Source: Listeria farberi
GTDB lineage: Bacteria > Bacillota > Bacilli > Lactobacillales > Listeriaceae
Direction: 5' to 3'
Assembly: GCF_014229245.1 (NCBI RefSeq)
Contig: NZ_JAARZJ010000007.1
Span: 62,001 to 126,000, forward strand
DNA length: 64,000 bases
In this document: piece after piece, positions 9,563-17,767 of the stretch
How the letters are laid out: every line of letters begins with the position of its first letter
How positions within the stretch are numbered: the stretch's first letter is position 1
Translations under genes and position numbers: made by a program
The notes under the pieces: model-generated
The model's database searches: none
What the model saw: the letters and a program-made list of their open reading frames with translations, nothing else
Told to the model about the DNA's origin: nothing

Positions 9563-10571
9563 TTGGAAAGATGATGGTGAATTTTTAATAAGAATTGCTA
9601 TTTTACTTGAAAAAGGTTTTTCACTTGAGTCTGCAATTAGTTATTTAAGTATCACAACGCCTAAACATAGCGAGAGATATAGAGAAATTATCGCTTCTCT
9701 TGCAATTGGCAATTCTTTTTCTTTTGCTCTTCAACAAAGTAAGTTTCCAGAGTTTATTTGCTCACAGCTTCATTATGCTAGTAATCATGGTTTTTTTATT
9801 CAAACAATCCGAGAAACTGGCATTCATATGAAAAGAAAAGCCGAAGAAAAAAACGCCTTAATGAAAACATTTCAATATCCTCTCGTTTTATTTGCAACCG
9901 TTATCGTAGTATTTTTCTTACTTCGGATATTCCTTTTACCCAAATTCGAACTTTTATTTTCACAACTCGCTAGTAACGGATCTCTTGGAACCAGTTTCAC
10001 TTATTTTTTACTTGAAAAAGTCCCCATTCTATTAGGTGCTATTTTGCTCTCTCTTTTTCTATTAGTAGGTTTTATTATTCGAAAACAAAATAAAAAATCA
10101 GCATATGAACAAGCCTGTTTTTATTGTCGTATTCCTTATATTAAGCAGTTTGTAAAGATTCATTATTCTCAATATTTTTCACGCGAAATAGGTTACCTAT
10201 TAAAAAGCGGCCTTTCTATTACACATATTATACAATTATTTGCTCAAGAGGATTCTCCTGCTTTCTTCCGTTCTATAGCAAAACATATTATTCCTTCACT
10301 TGAAGCTGGCTTACCTTTAACAGATGCATTAGAAAAAATGCCTATTTTTGAAAACGAACTATATTACATTGCCTTACACGGTGAGAAAAATGGTAATCTA
10401 GCAGAAGAATTTTTATTCTATTATCAGCTATGCCATCAAAAAGTATTCCAAAAAACAGAAAAATTATTTTCATTTATCCAACCGATTATTTTTATAATTA
10501 TCGGCATTTTAATCATATCTATTTATTTATCTATCTTGTATCCAATGTTTTCTATGGTAAATCAAATTTAG
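9540..10571 (+). CDS. comGB: Competence pilus membrane platform protein ComGB
   Basis: GspF/PilC-type polytopic membrane protein on which the pseudopilus is assembled. Two GspF-like repeats are visible, each ending in hydrophobic helices (about residues 115-140, 160-180 and 312-335). The length of 343 residues is typical. It overlaps comGA by 23 bp with AAAGGGG upstream of the ATG, so translation is probably coupled. Confidence 0.94.
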   Translation: MAFFHRINWKDDGEFLIRIAILLEKGFSLESAISYLSITTPKHSERYREIIASLAIGNSFSFALQQSKFPEFICSQLHYASNHGFFIQTIRETGIHMKRKAEEKNALMKTFQYPLVLFATVIVVFFLLRIFLLPKFELLFSQLASNGSLGTSFTYFLLEKVPILLGAILLSLFLLVGFIIRKQNKKSAYEQACFYCRIPYIKQFVKIHYSQYFSREIGYLLKSGLSITHIIQLFAQEDSPAFFRSIAKHIIPSLEAGLPLTDALEKMPIFENELYYIALHGEKNGNLAEEFLFYYQLCHQKVFQKTEKLFSFIQPIIFIIIGILIISIYLSILYPMFSMVNQI

Positions 10572-10584
10572 AGGAGGAGTTTTA

Positions 10585-10908
10585 ATGTATAAAATTAAAA
10601 TAGATTGGAAAGATGATCGAGGGTTTACTTTAGTAGAAATGCTTATTGTTTTATTAGTTGTCAGTGTATTGTTACTTCTAACCATTCCTAACATCGTTAC
10701 ACAGAGTAAGTCTATTAATAATAAAGGTTGTGAGGCTTTTATTTCGATGGTTCAGGGACAAGTTCAATCATATCAATTAGATAAGAATTCGATTCCTTCA
10801 GTAAGTGACTTAGTTAATGGTGGTTATTTGAAATCAACTCAAAAATCTTGCCCAAACGGAAATAGTATTAAGATAGATAGTTCAGGCAACGTTTCTGAGA
10901 ATAAATGA
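10585..10908 (+). CDS. comGC: Major competence pseudopilin ComGC
   Basis: Major pilin of the transformation pilus. The type IV prepilin signature is RGFTLVEMLIVLLVVSVLL; the prepilin peptidase is expected to cleave before Phe and methylate it, with Glu at +5. The mature domain has two cysteines (KGCEAF and KSCPNG), consistent with an intramolecular disulfide. 107 residues, normal length. The SD is GAGGAGG. The peptidase (ComC) is not in the window. Confidence 0.96.
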   Translation: MYKIKIDWKDDRGFTLVEMLIVLLVVSVLLLLTIPNIVTQSKSINNKGCEAFISMVQGQVQSYQLDKNSIPSVSDLVNGGYLKSTQKSCPNGNSIKIDSSGNVSENK

Positions 10909-11333
10909 AAAAGAATGCCTTTACCTTATTAGAAATGTTACTAGTCTTATCCATTAGCTTAACTATGATAACTCTAACTATTTATCCAATTTCAACCACT
11001 ATCTCTGGACTTGCAGAAAGACAATTGTTAGAAGAAATAAAAGCCGCTATTTATCTTAGCCAAATAAATGCAATAACATCTAATCAAGATACAATTATTT
11101 CCTTTATTCCTGTTGAAAATCAATTCCTTGCAAGTTCAAACAAACAACCGGTTACCACTATTCCATTTGGTGATACATTAAATTTACAACACACAAAAGT
11201 TGAAAATTATCGTTTTTCGCACCTAGATGGAACTATCAATCGTTTTTCTACAATTCATTTTTCAGGCTTAAATAGAAGTTATAAGCTTGTATTCCAAATT
11301 GGGAAAGGACGTTTTCGGATTGAACAAGATTAA
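10905..11333 (+). CDS. comGD: Minor competence pseudopilin ComGD
   Basis: Minor pilin with the signature AFTLLEMLLVLSISLTMITL right at the N-terminus and Glu at +5. The 142-residue length is usual. It starts within the comGC stop codon (4-bp overlap), which implies translational coupling. Minor pilins are thought to prime the pilus. Confidence 0.93.
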   Translation: MKKNAFTLLEMLLVLSISLTMITLTIYPISTTISGLAERQLLEEIKAAIYLSQINAITSNQDTIISFIPVENQFLASSNKQPVTTIPFGDTLNLQHTKVENYRFSHLDGTINRFSTIHFSGLNRSYKLVFQIGKGRFRIEQD

Positions 11334-11604
11334 TGGATTTTCGTTAGTAGAAAGTATAGTTTCTTTATTACTTTTCTCCCTTGTTTGTAGTTTTTTATTA
11401 CCTATTTCTATGACTATTTTTCAAAAGCTTGATCAACAGAAAGAAACTAGTCAACTATATCAGCAAATCTTTGAGCATAGTGAGCTATTACGTTATAGAA
11501 GTGTTCCAATTCTTTTTAACGATGGACAAGTAAAAAGTTTTTATTATCAAGGAGGTGTCCAAATTTGTGCAAAAAAAAATAAAACCGAAAAATGTACGTT
11601 ATAG
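11320..11604 (+). CDS. comGE: Minor competence pseudopilin ComGE
   Basis: Short minor pilin with GFSLVESIVSLLLFSLVCSF and the +5 Glu. I place the start at TTG 11320 because it gives the compact leader MNKIN before the cleavage site and has AAAGGA about 9 nt upstream; longer in-frame starts would place 15 extra residues inside comGD. It overlaps comGD by 14 bp. The product of about 94 residues matches the family. Confidence 0.85.
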   Translation: MNKINGFSLVESIVSLLLFSLVCSFLLPISMTIFQKLDQQKETSQLYQQIFEHSELLRYRSVPILFNDGQVKSFYYQGGVQICAKKNKTEKCTL

Positions 11605-12031
11605 AAAGAGCTCATCTGCCTTCACCTTACTGGAAACTATACTATCGATTATTATCGTTTTAAGTATTAGTTCTCTTATTCCTTTATTTTTTGAATGTTA
11701 TCATAAAACTATCGAGCTTAGTAATCTTGATCAAACGAGTGAATGGCAGTTATTTTTGATGCAAACTCGTTTAGAACTAGAAAAAGCTACAAATATGCAA
11801 GTAAATCCGGAAAAACTATCTTTCAAAATAAATGATAACCTTGTTACTTATTCAAAATACAATAATATGCTACGACGACAAGTAAATGGTAAAGGACATG
11901 AGCCTCTACTGTACAAAGTAACTAATTGGCAAATTATGGAGGAGGAAACTCAACTTACTTTAAAAGTTGAGTTTTCCAATAATAAGTTTTATACTTCAAA
12001 ATTCCCTTTAACGAAAGCGAATGAGTTTTAA
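11567..12031 (+). CDS. comGF: Minor competence pseudopilin ComGF
   Basis: ComGF-family minor pilin of about 154 residues with the pilin helix SAFTLLETILSIIIVLSISS. The start chosen is GTG 11567, 11 nt after a strong AAGGAGG; a GTG at 11555 lies inside that SD and is unlikely. The first residues lie within comGE in another frame. C-terminal part is beta-rich as in other ComGF proteins. Confidence 0.87.
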   Translation: MQKKIKPKNVRYRKSSSAFTLLETILSIIIVLSISSLIPLFFECYHKTIELSNLDQTSEWQLFLMQTRLELEKATNMQVNPEKLSFKINDNLVTYSKYNNMLRRQVNGKGHEPLLYKVTNWQIMEEETQLTLKVEFSNNKFYTSKFPLTKANEF

Positions 12032-12348
12032 TGAAACACAATGGATTCACGCTACCCTTTACACTTTTCATAGCCTTTATTACGATTTTAATTGTTACAG
12101 GCAGTACCTCAATTTTTAAAACTCAAATTCAATATGAAAAACAACTTCAGAACTATTATTTAGCATCTGCAGAATTGAATTTAGCTTTGTTAGTAGCAAA
12201 GAATGATTCGAAACTAGCAAGCCAATTTAGCATAAAGTATGGTAACTCAATAATAAGATGTCAATCTACTAACGAAGCTTTATCTACTTTTACTTGCAAC
12301 ATTACTTTAGAAAATGGTTACACGCTCACAAAAACAACGAATCCATAA
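12031..12348 (+). CDS. comGG: Minor competence pseudopilin ComGG
   Basis: Last comG gene, 105 residues. The N-terminus NGFTLPFTLFIAFITILIV is pilin-like but lacks Glu at +5 (Pro there), a feature also known for ComGG-type K-like minor pilins. Its ATG overlaps the comGF stop by one base (TAATG). The operon is intact over all seven genes, with no stop or frameshift. Confidence 0.88.
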   Translation: MKHNGFTLPFTLFIAFITILIVTGSTSIFKTQIQYEKQLQNYYLASAELNLALLVAKNDSKLASQFSIKYGNSIIRCQSTNEALSTFTCNITLENGYTLTKTTNP

Positions 12349-12361
12349 GCATGAATTCGTT
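12328..12361 (-). terminator. Terminator of the YqgU-like lipoprotein gene
   Basis: On the minus strand AACGAAT and ATTCGTT pair and are followed by GTTTTTTG. The T-rich tail lies inside the 3' end of comGG, so the converging genes overlap in their transcripts. Confidence 0.65.
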
Positions 12362-12363
12362 GA

Positions 12364-13455
12364 TTAAAAAGTTTTAGTTGGTGTATTAATTAAATTATAC
12401 ATTTTACCTGTTTTTGTATCAATAACCTTATCAAACAAATAACCATAGAGAACTAAATCACCCGTTTCATAAGATAAAATAGGTTGATTATCCGTTAATT
12501 CTAATACAGTAGTCTCCTTTTTGTTTGTTGGATCAACTTTTACTAATTTATATTCATGGGGGCCACTGCTAATTTTTTGACTTTTATAAGGCACGAAGGT
12601 TAAAAAAGTATTTTTATCGAAATTTGTATCAAAATAAGGGATAAAAGTTCCTAATTCATCATACTCTCTTGCTGCTTCATAAGAGAAAAAATTTTGAAAA
12701 CCTATTGTCCTAAAAACATACAATAATTTTTCATTCGAAGATTTCTCAATCGTAAGTAAAACATTATCATGTACAGCAAATTGCATTATATTAGCAACAA
12801 TTAAGCTTTTAGTAGCTTTATCTCTAATATCTTGTAAATATAAGTTTCCTAATTCATCATCTGGTTTATCTTTATTATTTGAAATAATCAAATTATCACC
12901 ATACCAAGAAATAAAAGGAGATATTACATCTACATTATCAACTTGATTAGTCGTGTAATCCCAATTCTCAATATGAAAATTCCACTGAGGACTATAAGTT
13001 ACAAACATTATTTTTTCAGGCGATTCATTATTCCAATAAAAAGTGGTTGTTAATGGTTTAGTATCTCTGGACGCTAGTATGGAACCATCATTTAATGCAA
13101 TGATTCGCATAGTTGCTTTTTTATCTGATTCAGCAGAATAAAGCAATATGTTTCGATAATCCGGACTAATTTGGACTTCTGAAATAGATTCTTTTGTATT
13201 AAAGATAGCCCGTTTTTTTTCATTATAAATATTTAATTCTTCAAAGTAAGTTGTGCCATGTTTTTTTGTTTGTAACAAAACAGTATCTTTTGACAACCAA
13301 CCAACGACACGTTGAAATTCTTTCGTTTTAATTTGAACACCCTGAACTTCTTTTGCAGTCTTTTTTGGCGTTTCTTTTTCCTCCGAGCAACCAAAAGAGA
13401 TAAAAACCAAGCCCATTAACAAGGTAATTAGCAAAAAAGCATTTGATTTTTTCAT
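12364..13455 (-). CDS. Predicted lipoprotein, YqgU-like
   Basis: A 363-residue protein with a lipoprotein signal peptide: basic MKKSN, a hydrophobic stretch to residue 22, and the lipobox SFGC with Cys23 as the lipidated residue. The mature part is hydrophilic and beta-rich with repeated WxxD/Y-like strands (for instance VVGWLSKDTVLL, IISNNKDKPDDE), suggesting a beta-propeller, but no catalytic motif. It resembles Bacillus YqgU by position and layout; the function is unknown. SD GGAGG lies upstream of the ATG. It converges on comG. Confidence 0.8.
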   Translation of the reverse strand: MKKSNAFLLITLLMGLVFISFGCSEEKETPKKTAKEVQGVQIKTKEFQRVVGWLSKDTVLLQTKKHGTTYFEELNIYNEKKRAIFNTKESISEVQISPDYRNILLYSAESDKKATMRIIALNDGSILASRDTKPLTTTFYWNNESPEKIMFVTYSPQWNFHIENWDYTTNQVDNVDVISPFISWYGDNLIISNNKDKPDDELGNLYLQDIRDKATKSLIVANIMQFAVHDNVLLTIEKSSNEKLLYVFRTIGFQNFFSYEAAREYDELGTFIPYFDTNFDKNTFLTFVPYKSQKISSGPHEYKLVKVDPTNKKETTVLELTDNQPILSYETGDLVLYGYLFDKVIDTKTGKMYNLINTPTKTF

Positions 13456-13543
13456 CTCTGGCCTCCAATCTCTCTATGCTAAAATTTTACCCTTTTCATA
13501 GGAAGCTAAAACAATGCGTGATAGAAAGATCATCTTAAGTAAG

Positions 13544-13578
13544 ATAAGCTACAATAATGGAGTGTTATTGTAGCTTAT
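13544..13578. terminator. Perfect 14-bp inverted repeat after glcK
   Basis: ATAAGCTACAATAA (13544-13557) and TTATTGTAGCTTAT (13565-13578) are perfect inverses around a 7-nt loop. It follows glcK on the minus strand, but neither side has a strong T-run, so it may protect the 3' end instead of terminating alone. Confidence 0.6.
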
Positions 13579-13586
13579 GAAAAGTA

Positions 13587-14555
13587 TTAATCTTCAACTG
13601 GTAATGCTAACCAAGCAGCACCTATTATCCCAGCGTCATTCCCTTTTGTCGCGATAGATAATTTAGTAGATTCTTTAACTGCTGGAAATACCATAGTTTC
13701 AAAATAATTTCTGACAGGTGTTAAAAGTTGATCTCCTGCAGCCGAAACTCCCCCGCCAATAATAATTTTTTCGGGATTTAGCATATTACCTATATGACTA
13801 AGTGCTAGGGCTAAGTAGAAAGAAATTTTATCAATCGTTTCATTAGCTAATTTATCATTTTCAGCGCCCAATTCAAAAATCAACTTAGAAGTAATAGTAA
13901 CTTGTTTGTCGATAGCTTCCTTAAGCGATGATTCGCCAGTGAATTCTTTTGCCAAATCTTTTGCTACGCGTACAATACCAGTTGCAGAAGCTACGGTTTC
14001 TAAACATCCTTTTTTACCACAAGTACAATCATAGCCATTCTCGGGGACAACTGTCACGTGACCAATTTCGCCTGCTGCGCCACGAATTCCGTGCAGAATC
14101 TTACCCTCTGCAAAAATTCCGCCACCGACACCTGTTCCAAGTGTTACGAACACAACATTCGCACCACCTTCGCCAGCACCTTTCCAGCGTTCACCTAATG
14201 CTGCAACATTCGCATCATTATCTAATTCTATTTTTAAACCAGTAATTTTTTCCAAGTCTTCGCTAACGTTTTGTTCTTCTGCCCAGCCAAGATTATATGC
14301 ACCTTTAACTGTTCCTGTTTCATAATTCACTGTTCCAGGAGTTCCCATCCCGATACCATAAAAAATGTCATTATCTAGCTGTAAATCAGTTAACTTTTGA
14401 TTAATAGAATCACCAATATCTTTCACAATATGGGCACCTTTATTCTCAATATTTGTATCAATAGTCCATTTTTCTTCAATGTCACCGTCTTTTGTTAAAA
14501 TAGCTAATTTTGCAGTTGTCCCGCCTAGATCTACACCAATTAATTTTTTGTTCAT
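13587..14555 (-). CDS. glcK: Glucokinase (ROK family)
   Basis: Cytoplasmic ATP-dependent glucose kinase, giving glucose-6-phosphate from non-PTS glucose. Features in order: phosphate-binding GVDLGGTTAKLAI (residues 7-19), sugar site GTPGTVN and ELDNDANVAALGE with the catalytic Asp, GTGVGGG, and the ROK zinc motif CTCGKKGCLE. At 322 residues it fits Bacillus GlcK. The SD AAGGAGA precedes ATG. It follows yqgQ and the rhomboid gene, the same order as Bacillus yqgP-yqgQ-glcK. Confidence 0.96.
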   Translation of the reverse strand: MNKKLIGVDLGGTTAKLAILTKDGDIEEKWTIDTNIENKGAHIVKDIGDSINQKLTDLQLDNDIFYGIGMGTPGTVNYETGTVKGAYNLGWAEEQNVSEDLEKITGLKIELDNDANVAALGERWKGAGEGGANVVFVTLGTGVGGGIFAEGKILHGIRGAAGEIGHVTVVPENGYDCTCGKKGCLETVASATGIVRVAKDLAKEFTGESSLKEAIDKQVTITSKLIFELGAENDKLANETIDKISFYLALALSHIGNMLNPEKIIIGGGVSAAGDQLLTPVRNYFETMVFPAVKESTKLSIATKGNDAGIIGAAWLALPVED

Positions 14556-14579
14556 TCTGCTGTTCTCCTTATAATCAAT

Positions 14580-14792
14580 TTAATTTAAACTACTATTTTT
14601 TCGTTGTTCTTTGATTAATTCTTGTTTCAATATACTTCGAGCTCTAGCAAAAACTTCTCTATCTAAAATATTATGCTTAAAAAGTTCTGTGACTTCGTAT
14701 TCCATCATTTCGATATCATATTGTCGCTTTCCTAAATAAACAATTATGCCATGCTTTCGTAGTAATTGAGCAACATCATAAACTGTTTTCAC
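14580..14792 (-). CDS. yqgQ: YqgQ family small protein
   Basis: A 70-residue cytoplasmic protein with the conserved opening YDVAQLLRKHGIIVYLGKRQYD, diagnostic of the DUF910/YqgQ family, which folds as a small helical bundle. Start is GTG with AAGAGG 9 nt upstream. It sits between the rhomboid and glucokinase genes. The function is unknown. Confidence 0.9.
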   Translation of the reverse strand: MKTVYDVAQLLRKHGIIVYLGKRQYDIEMMEYEVTELFKHNILDREVFARARSILKQELIKEQRKNSSLN

Positions 14793-14804
14793 ATTAAAAA
14801 CCTC

Positions 14805-16361
14805 TTATTCTTTGCTTTTTTGTAACTCATCATAATAAGAATCAAAAAACGTATTACTGGATAATTGTTTAGCAGTATCGGCTTCTTTAAGGGCGCCCTC
14901 TATATTACCTTGTATTCTATAACAAAAAGATAAATAATAATGAGCTTCTGGGATATCTTTATCCAGACTAATTGCTTCATTCGCCATATCTTCTGCTTTA
15001 TCTATTTGCTTATTTTGTAAAGCAATAGACGATGCATAAGTATAAGAATAGCCATCAGCACTTCCGCTTTCGATTAAATTATCTATAATTTTTGTAGCTT
15101 CTTTTTTGTTATGATCTTGCAAATATTGTTGAACTGCTATATTGGCTGGCATGGGATCATAAGGTTGTTCTCCTTTTTGGAAACCAAAATATAAAAAGAG
15201 AATAGTTATTGCAACAAGCGAAACTCCATATACAAGTCTACGCCAATGGAAAAATTGTTTCGGAAGCGATAATGCTCCTGCAAGTAAAAATCCGCCAACT
15301 AAGCCTCCAATGTGCCCAGCAATGTCAATTTGTGTAGAAAAGACATCTATTAATAAATTAATCGCTACTAAGGAAGCAATGCTTGTTCCAATTGTTTTTG
15401 CATAAAGATTTGGCTTTAATACAACTAAATATAGTAATGCACCCATTACAGCAAAAACTGCCGTGCTAGCTCCAACAGATAAATTCATATTTAACGTAAA
15501 ACTCGCTATATTACCACAAATACCACCTAAAAGTAGTATAAGAATATATCGCCATTTACCATAAATACGCTCTGCCCATGCACCAACAATATAGAGCATT
15601 ACTGCGTTTGATGCAAGGTGGATTAGACCACTATGAAGAAAAATAGGTGAAATAAAGCGCCACCATTCACCAGCATAAATAAGAGGGTTGAATTTCCCAC
15701 CCCATTTAATTAAGTTAAAAGTATCGGTTGAACCACCTTGTAAGGTCACCCAAAGGAATGCCGCAACAATAAGCCCAATGAACGAATATGTGACAATTGG
15801 CTTAGAATTTCTAGCTACTTTTTGTTCTTCATTAACTTTAGCAGTAATATAAGTGATTACTTGCTCGCGTTCTTTTGCTACCATCTCTTTTGTTATTTCG
15901 TTTGAAAGGATAAATGTTTCTTCTGGTATATCTAATTTTTTAATTAGTAATTCTAGGTGCTCCTGCATTTGTTCGTTTGCAAGTAATATATTTTCTAATT
16001 TCACTTTTTCGTTTGGTGACGTAATGGTTTGTCCAAAAAAAGGCGAAATATCACCCATGGGCTCAAATGGAGTTATATAAATATTAATAAGAGGCAATTT
16101 TAAGCGTCCCATTTGCTTGCGAAGGTTTTCAGTTACATGTAATGTATGTGTCACATCACGTTCCACTACATTTACCCAACTTAATTCTTTCATTTGAATA
16201 CGGATAACTGGTCTTTTTTTCTGGCTGATATTTTCTAACCAAAGTTCTTGTTTTTCCTCATGAAGATGGATTAAACGGTATTTTTCCACACCCAAGAAAT
16301 AGTTAGTTAGGCGCCAGAAGACATATTGTTCTTGGAAGCTCAAAAAATTCCCTGCTTTCAT
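14805..16361 (-). CDS. gluP: Rhomboid family intramembrane serine protease with TPR tail (GluP/YqgP type)
   Basis: A 518-residue membrane protease. A soluble N-terminal domain (residues 1-185) is followed by the rhomboid core with about seven helices: HLASN (His248, Asn252), catalytic Ser299 in VGASTAVFA and catalytic His350 in AGHIGGLVGG. After residue 410 there are TPR-like repeats (AVQQYLQDHNKKEATKII, SYTYASSIALQNKQIDKAED). In Bacillus YqgP cuts membrane proteins such as a Mg transporter together with FtsH. The motif has GAST where the usual pattern is GxSG/A. The SD of the ATG at 16361 is weak; a TTG six codons later is possible. Confidence 0.92.
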   Translation of the reverse strand: MKAGNFLSFQEQYVFWRLTNYFLGVEKYRLIHLHEEKQELWLENISQKKRPVIRIQMKELSWVNVVERDVTHTLHVTENLRKQMGRLKLPLINIYITPFEPMGDISPFFGQTITSPNEKVKLENILLANEQMQEHLELLIKKLDIPEETFILSNEITKEMVAKEREQVITYITAKVNEEQKVARNSKPIVTYSFIGLIVAAFLWVTLQGGSTDTFNLIKWGGKFNPLIYAGEWWRFISPIFLHSGLIHLASNAVMLYIVGAWAERIYGKWRYILILLLGGICGNIASFTLNMNLSVGASTAVFAVMGALLYLVVLKPNLYAKTIGTSIASLVAINLLIDVFSTQIDIAGHIGGLVGGFLLAGALSLPKQFFHWRRLVYGVSLVAITILFLYFGFQKGEQPYDPMPANIAVQQYLQDHNKKEATKIIDNLIESGSADGYSYTYASSIALQNKQIDKAEDMANEAISLDKDIPEAHYYLSFCYRIQGNIEGALKEADTAKQLSSNTFFDSYYDELQKSKE

Positions 16362-16384
16362 TACAAATTATATTTACTACTATA

Positions 16385-16423
16385 CGCAAAAATAGGGGCG
16401 TTGTAAACAATCCACCCTATTTT
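16385..16423 (-). terminator. Terminator after 5-formyl-THF cyclo-ligase gene
   Basis: AAAATAGGG and CCCTATTTT arms flank a 17-nt loop; on the minus strand the second arm runs into TTTTTGCG. It lies between the cyclo-ligase and rhomboid genes and may be partial. Confidence 0.6.
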
Positions 16424-16441
16424 CTATAGAATTATTTTTCT

Positions 16442-16981
16442 TTATCCTTCAATCAGAATAGAAACTGGTTTATCATGGGGTTCTGGAGTGAATTCTATTT
16501 GTTGCTCATAAAAACACAAAGAGACTGTTTCTCCTTTAAAATCAGTTAAAAATCTATCATAGAATCCGCCGCCAAAACCTATTCGATAATGTGCTTTGTT
16601 AAAAACAACCCCTGGAACTAGTAACAACTCTATTGCTTCTTTTTCGACTGTTTCTGCTAATTCATTAGGCTCTAAAATACCAAATTTTGTTTTAATAAGC
16701 GGATGATTAGAATCCATTTTTTTAAATTCCATTTTTCTACTAGGATAAATTGTTTTTGGAATTAAAACGGTTTTTCCTTCTTTTTTAGCCTGGAGAATAA
16801 TCGTTTCAGTTTCAATTTCAGGATGTCTTGCTAGTGTAATTCCGATTGTCTTTGCTTTGTTCCACTCTGGTAACAGAAATAATTTTTCTGCAAGTTTAAT
16901 CGAGCGTTCCTGGTGCTCAAATTTATCAATACTATTTAAGTTTCGCAAAACTTTTTCTCGAATAAGGTGTTTGTCTTCCAT
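16442..16981 (-). CDS. 5-formyltetrahydrofolate cyclo-ligase
   Basis: ATP-dependent enzyme that returns 5-formyl-THF to 5,10-methenyl-THF, keeping the folate pool available. The 179-residue length is typical (YqgN type). The C-terminal signature LLVPGVVFNKAHYRIGFGGG is the family phosphate/folate-binding loop, and the N-terminus has an early basic helix (LIREKVLRNL). The gene lies between rpmG and the rhomboid gene, as in Bacillus (rpmGA-yqgN-yqgP). Confidence 0.94.
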   Translation of the reverse strand: MEDKHLIREKVLRNLNSIDKFEHQERSIKLAEKLFLLPEWNKAKTIGITLARHPEIETETIILQAKKEGKTVLIPKTIYPSRKMEFKKMDSNHPLIKTKFGILEPNELAETVEKEAIELLLVPGVVFNKAHYRIGFGGGFYDRFLTDFKGETVSLCFYEQQIEFTPEPHDKPVSILIEG

Positions 16982-17005
16982 CTTGACTTCCCCCTTTTTT
17001 ATAAT

Positions 17006-17038
17006 AAAAAAAGCAACAGAATGGAGATCCTGCTGCTT
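17006..17038 (-). terminator. Terminator after rpmG
   Basis: On the minus strand AGCAGCAG and CTGTTGCT form a stem (one G-U pair) followed by TTTTTTTATTAT. The 5' arm overlaps the rpmG stop codon. Confidence 0.75.
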
Positions 17039-17186
17039 ACTTAGTTTCGCGGTGTAAAGTTACACGGCGCAATCTTGGACAATATTTTTTTAATTCAATA
17101 CGTTCCGGATTTTCACGCTTATTTTTAGTAGTGATATAATTACGATCACCGCATTCAGTGCATTCTAAAGTAATATTAACGCGCAT
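17037..17186 (-). CDS. rpmG: 50S ribosomal protein L33
   Basis: A 49-residue ribosomal protein of the large subunit, read [16 protein letters not shown] at the N-terminus and LHRETK at the C-terminus. The first zinc-type pair CTEC is kept, but the second pair is reduced to CPRL, so classical four-cysteine zinc binding is not complete. Such variants exist in Firmicutes, which often have several rpmG copies. SD AGGGAAAAATA precedes ATG. Confidence 0.95.
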   Translation of the reverse strand: MRVNITLECTECGDRNYITTKNKRENPERIELKKYCPRLRRVTLHRETK

Positions 17187-17383
17187 TATTTTTCCCTCCA
17201 ACTCTGACTGACGAATTTATTTACTAAACCTGTATAATAATATCATTTTTACACAGTTGTTGCAAGGACTCTATGCATTTTCTTTTTAATTTCTTTACAA
17301 AACCTTATTTCGGATGGTGTTTTATGTTAAATTATGCTATAACTAGTAGTAGAGTTTATGGAAGAGAGGTGTTTATAAAACCC

Positions 17384-17740
17384 ATGACCACAGTCATAAT
17401 TATCTTATTAATTGCTGCTATTGCGCTGTTTGTCATTTCATTTTTACAAAAAGGTGATAATAAGCAATTAGAAAAAGAACTAGAAGATGTTGCTGCTCAG
17501 TGGATGCAAGAAAACTTTGAATTAAAACAACGTGTCTCTGAATTAGAAAAAGCAATGAAAATGGATGCCCCTATCGTTGAGGTGGAGCAAGTTCCTGAAA
17601 GTCCTAAAGTTCGCGAATTAATGAAAAAACAAGTGATTACCCTTTATACTTCTGGAATAGTAACATCAGAAATTGCAGAACAATCATCCCTACCAAAAGA
17701 AGAAGTAGAAAAAATCATTGAAGAATATTTAAAACATTGA
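17384..17740 (+). CDS. Small membrane-anchored coiled-coil protein with helix-turn-helix-like C-terminus
   Basis: About 118 residues: one membrane helix (TTVIIILLIAAIALFVISFL), a coiled coil (KQLEKELEDVAAQWMQENFELKQRV shape, residues 27-60), and a C-terminal segment VITLYTSGIVTSEIAEQSSL that looks like a resolvase-type helix-turn-helix. I start at ATG 17384; GAGAGGTG lies 13 nt upstream, and GTG 17369 is an alternative that would add five residues. I do not recognise its function. It precedes the MltG-like protein gene on the same strand. Confidence 0.7.
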   Translation: MTTVIIILLIAAIALFVISFLQKGDNKQLEKELEDVAAQWMQENFELKQRVSELEKAMKMDAPIVEVEQVPESPKVRELMKKQVITLYTSGIVTSEIAEQSSLPKEEVEKIIEEYLKH

Positions 17741-17767
17741 TTTAAATTTTAAAGGAGGAGCCTATCT

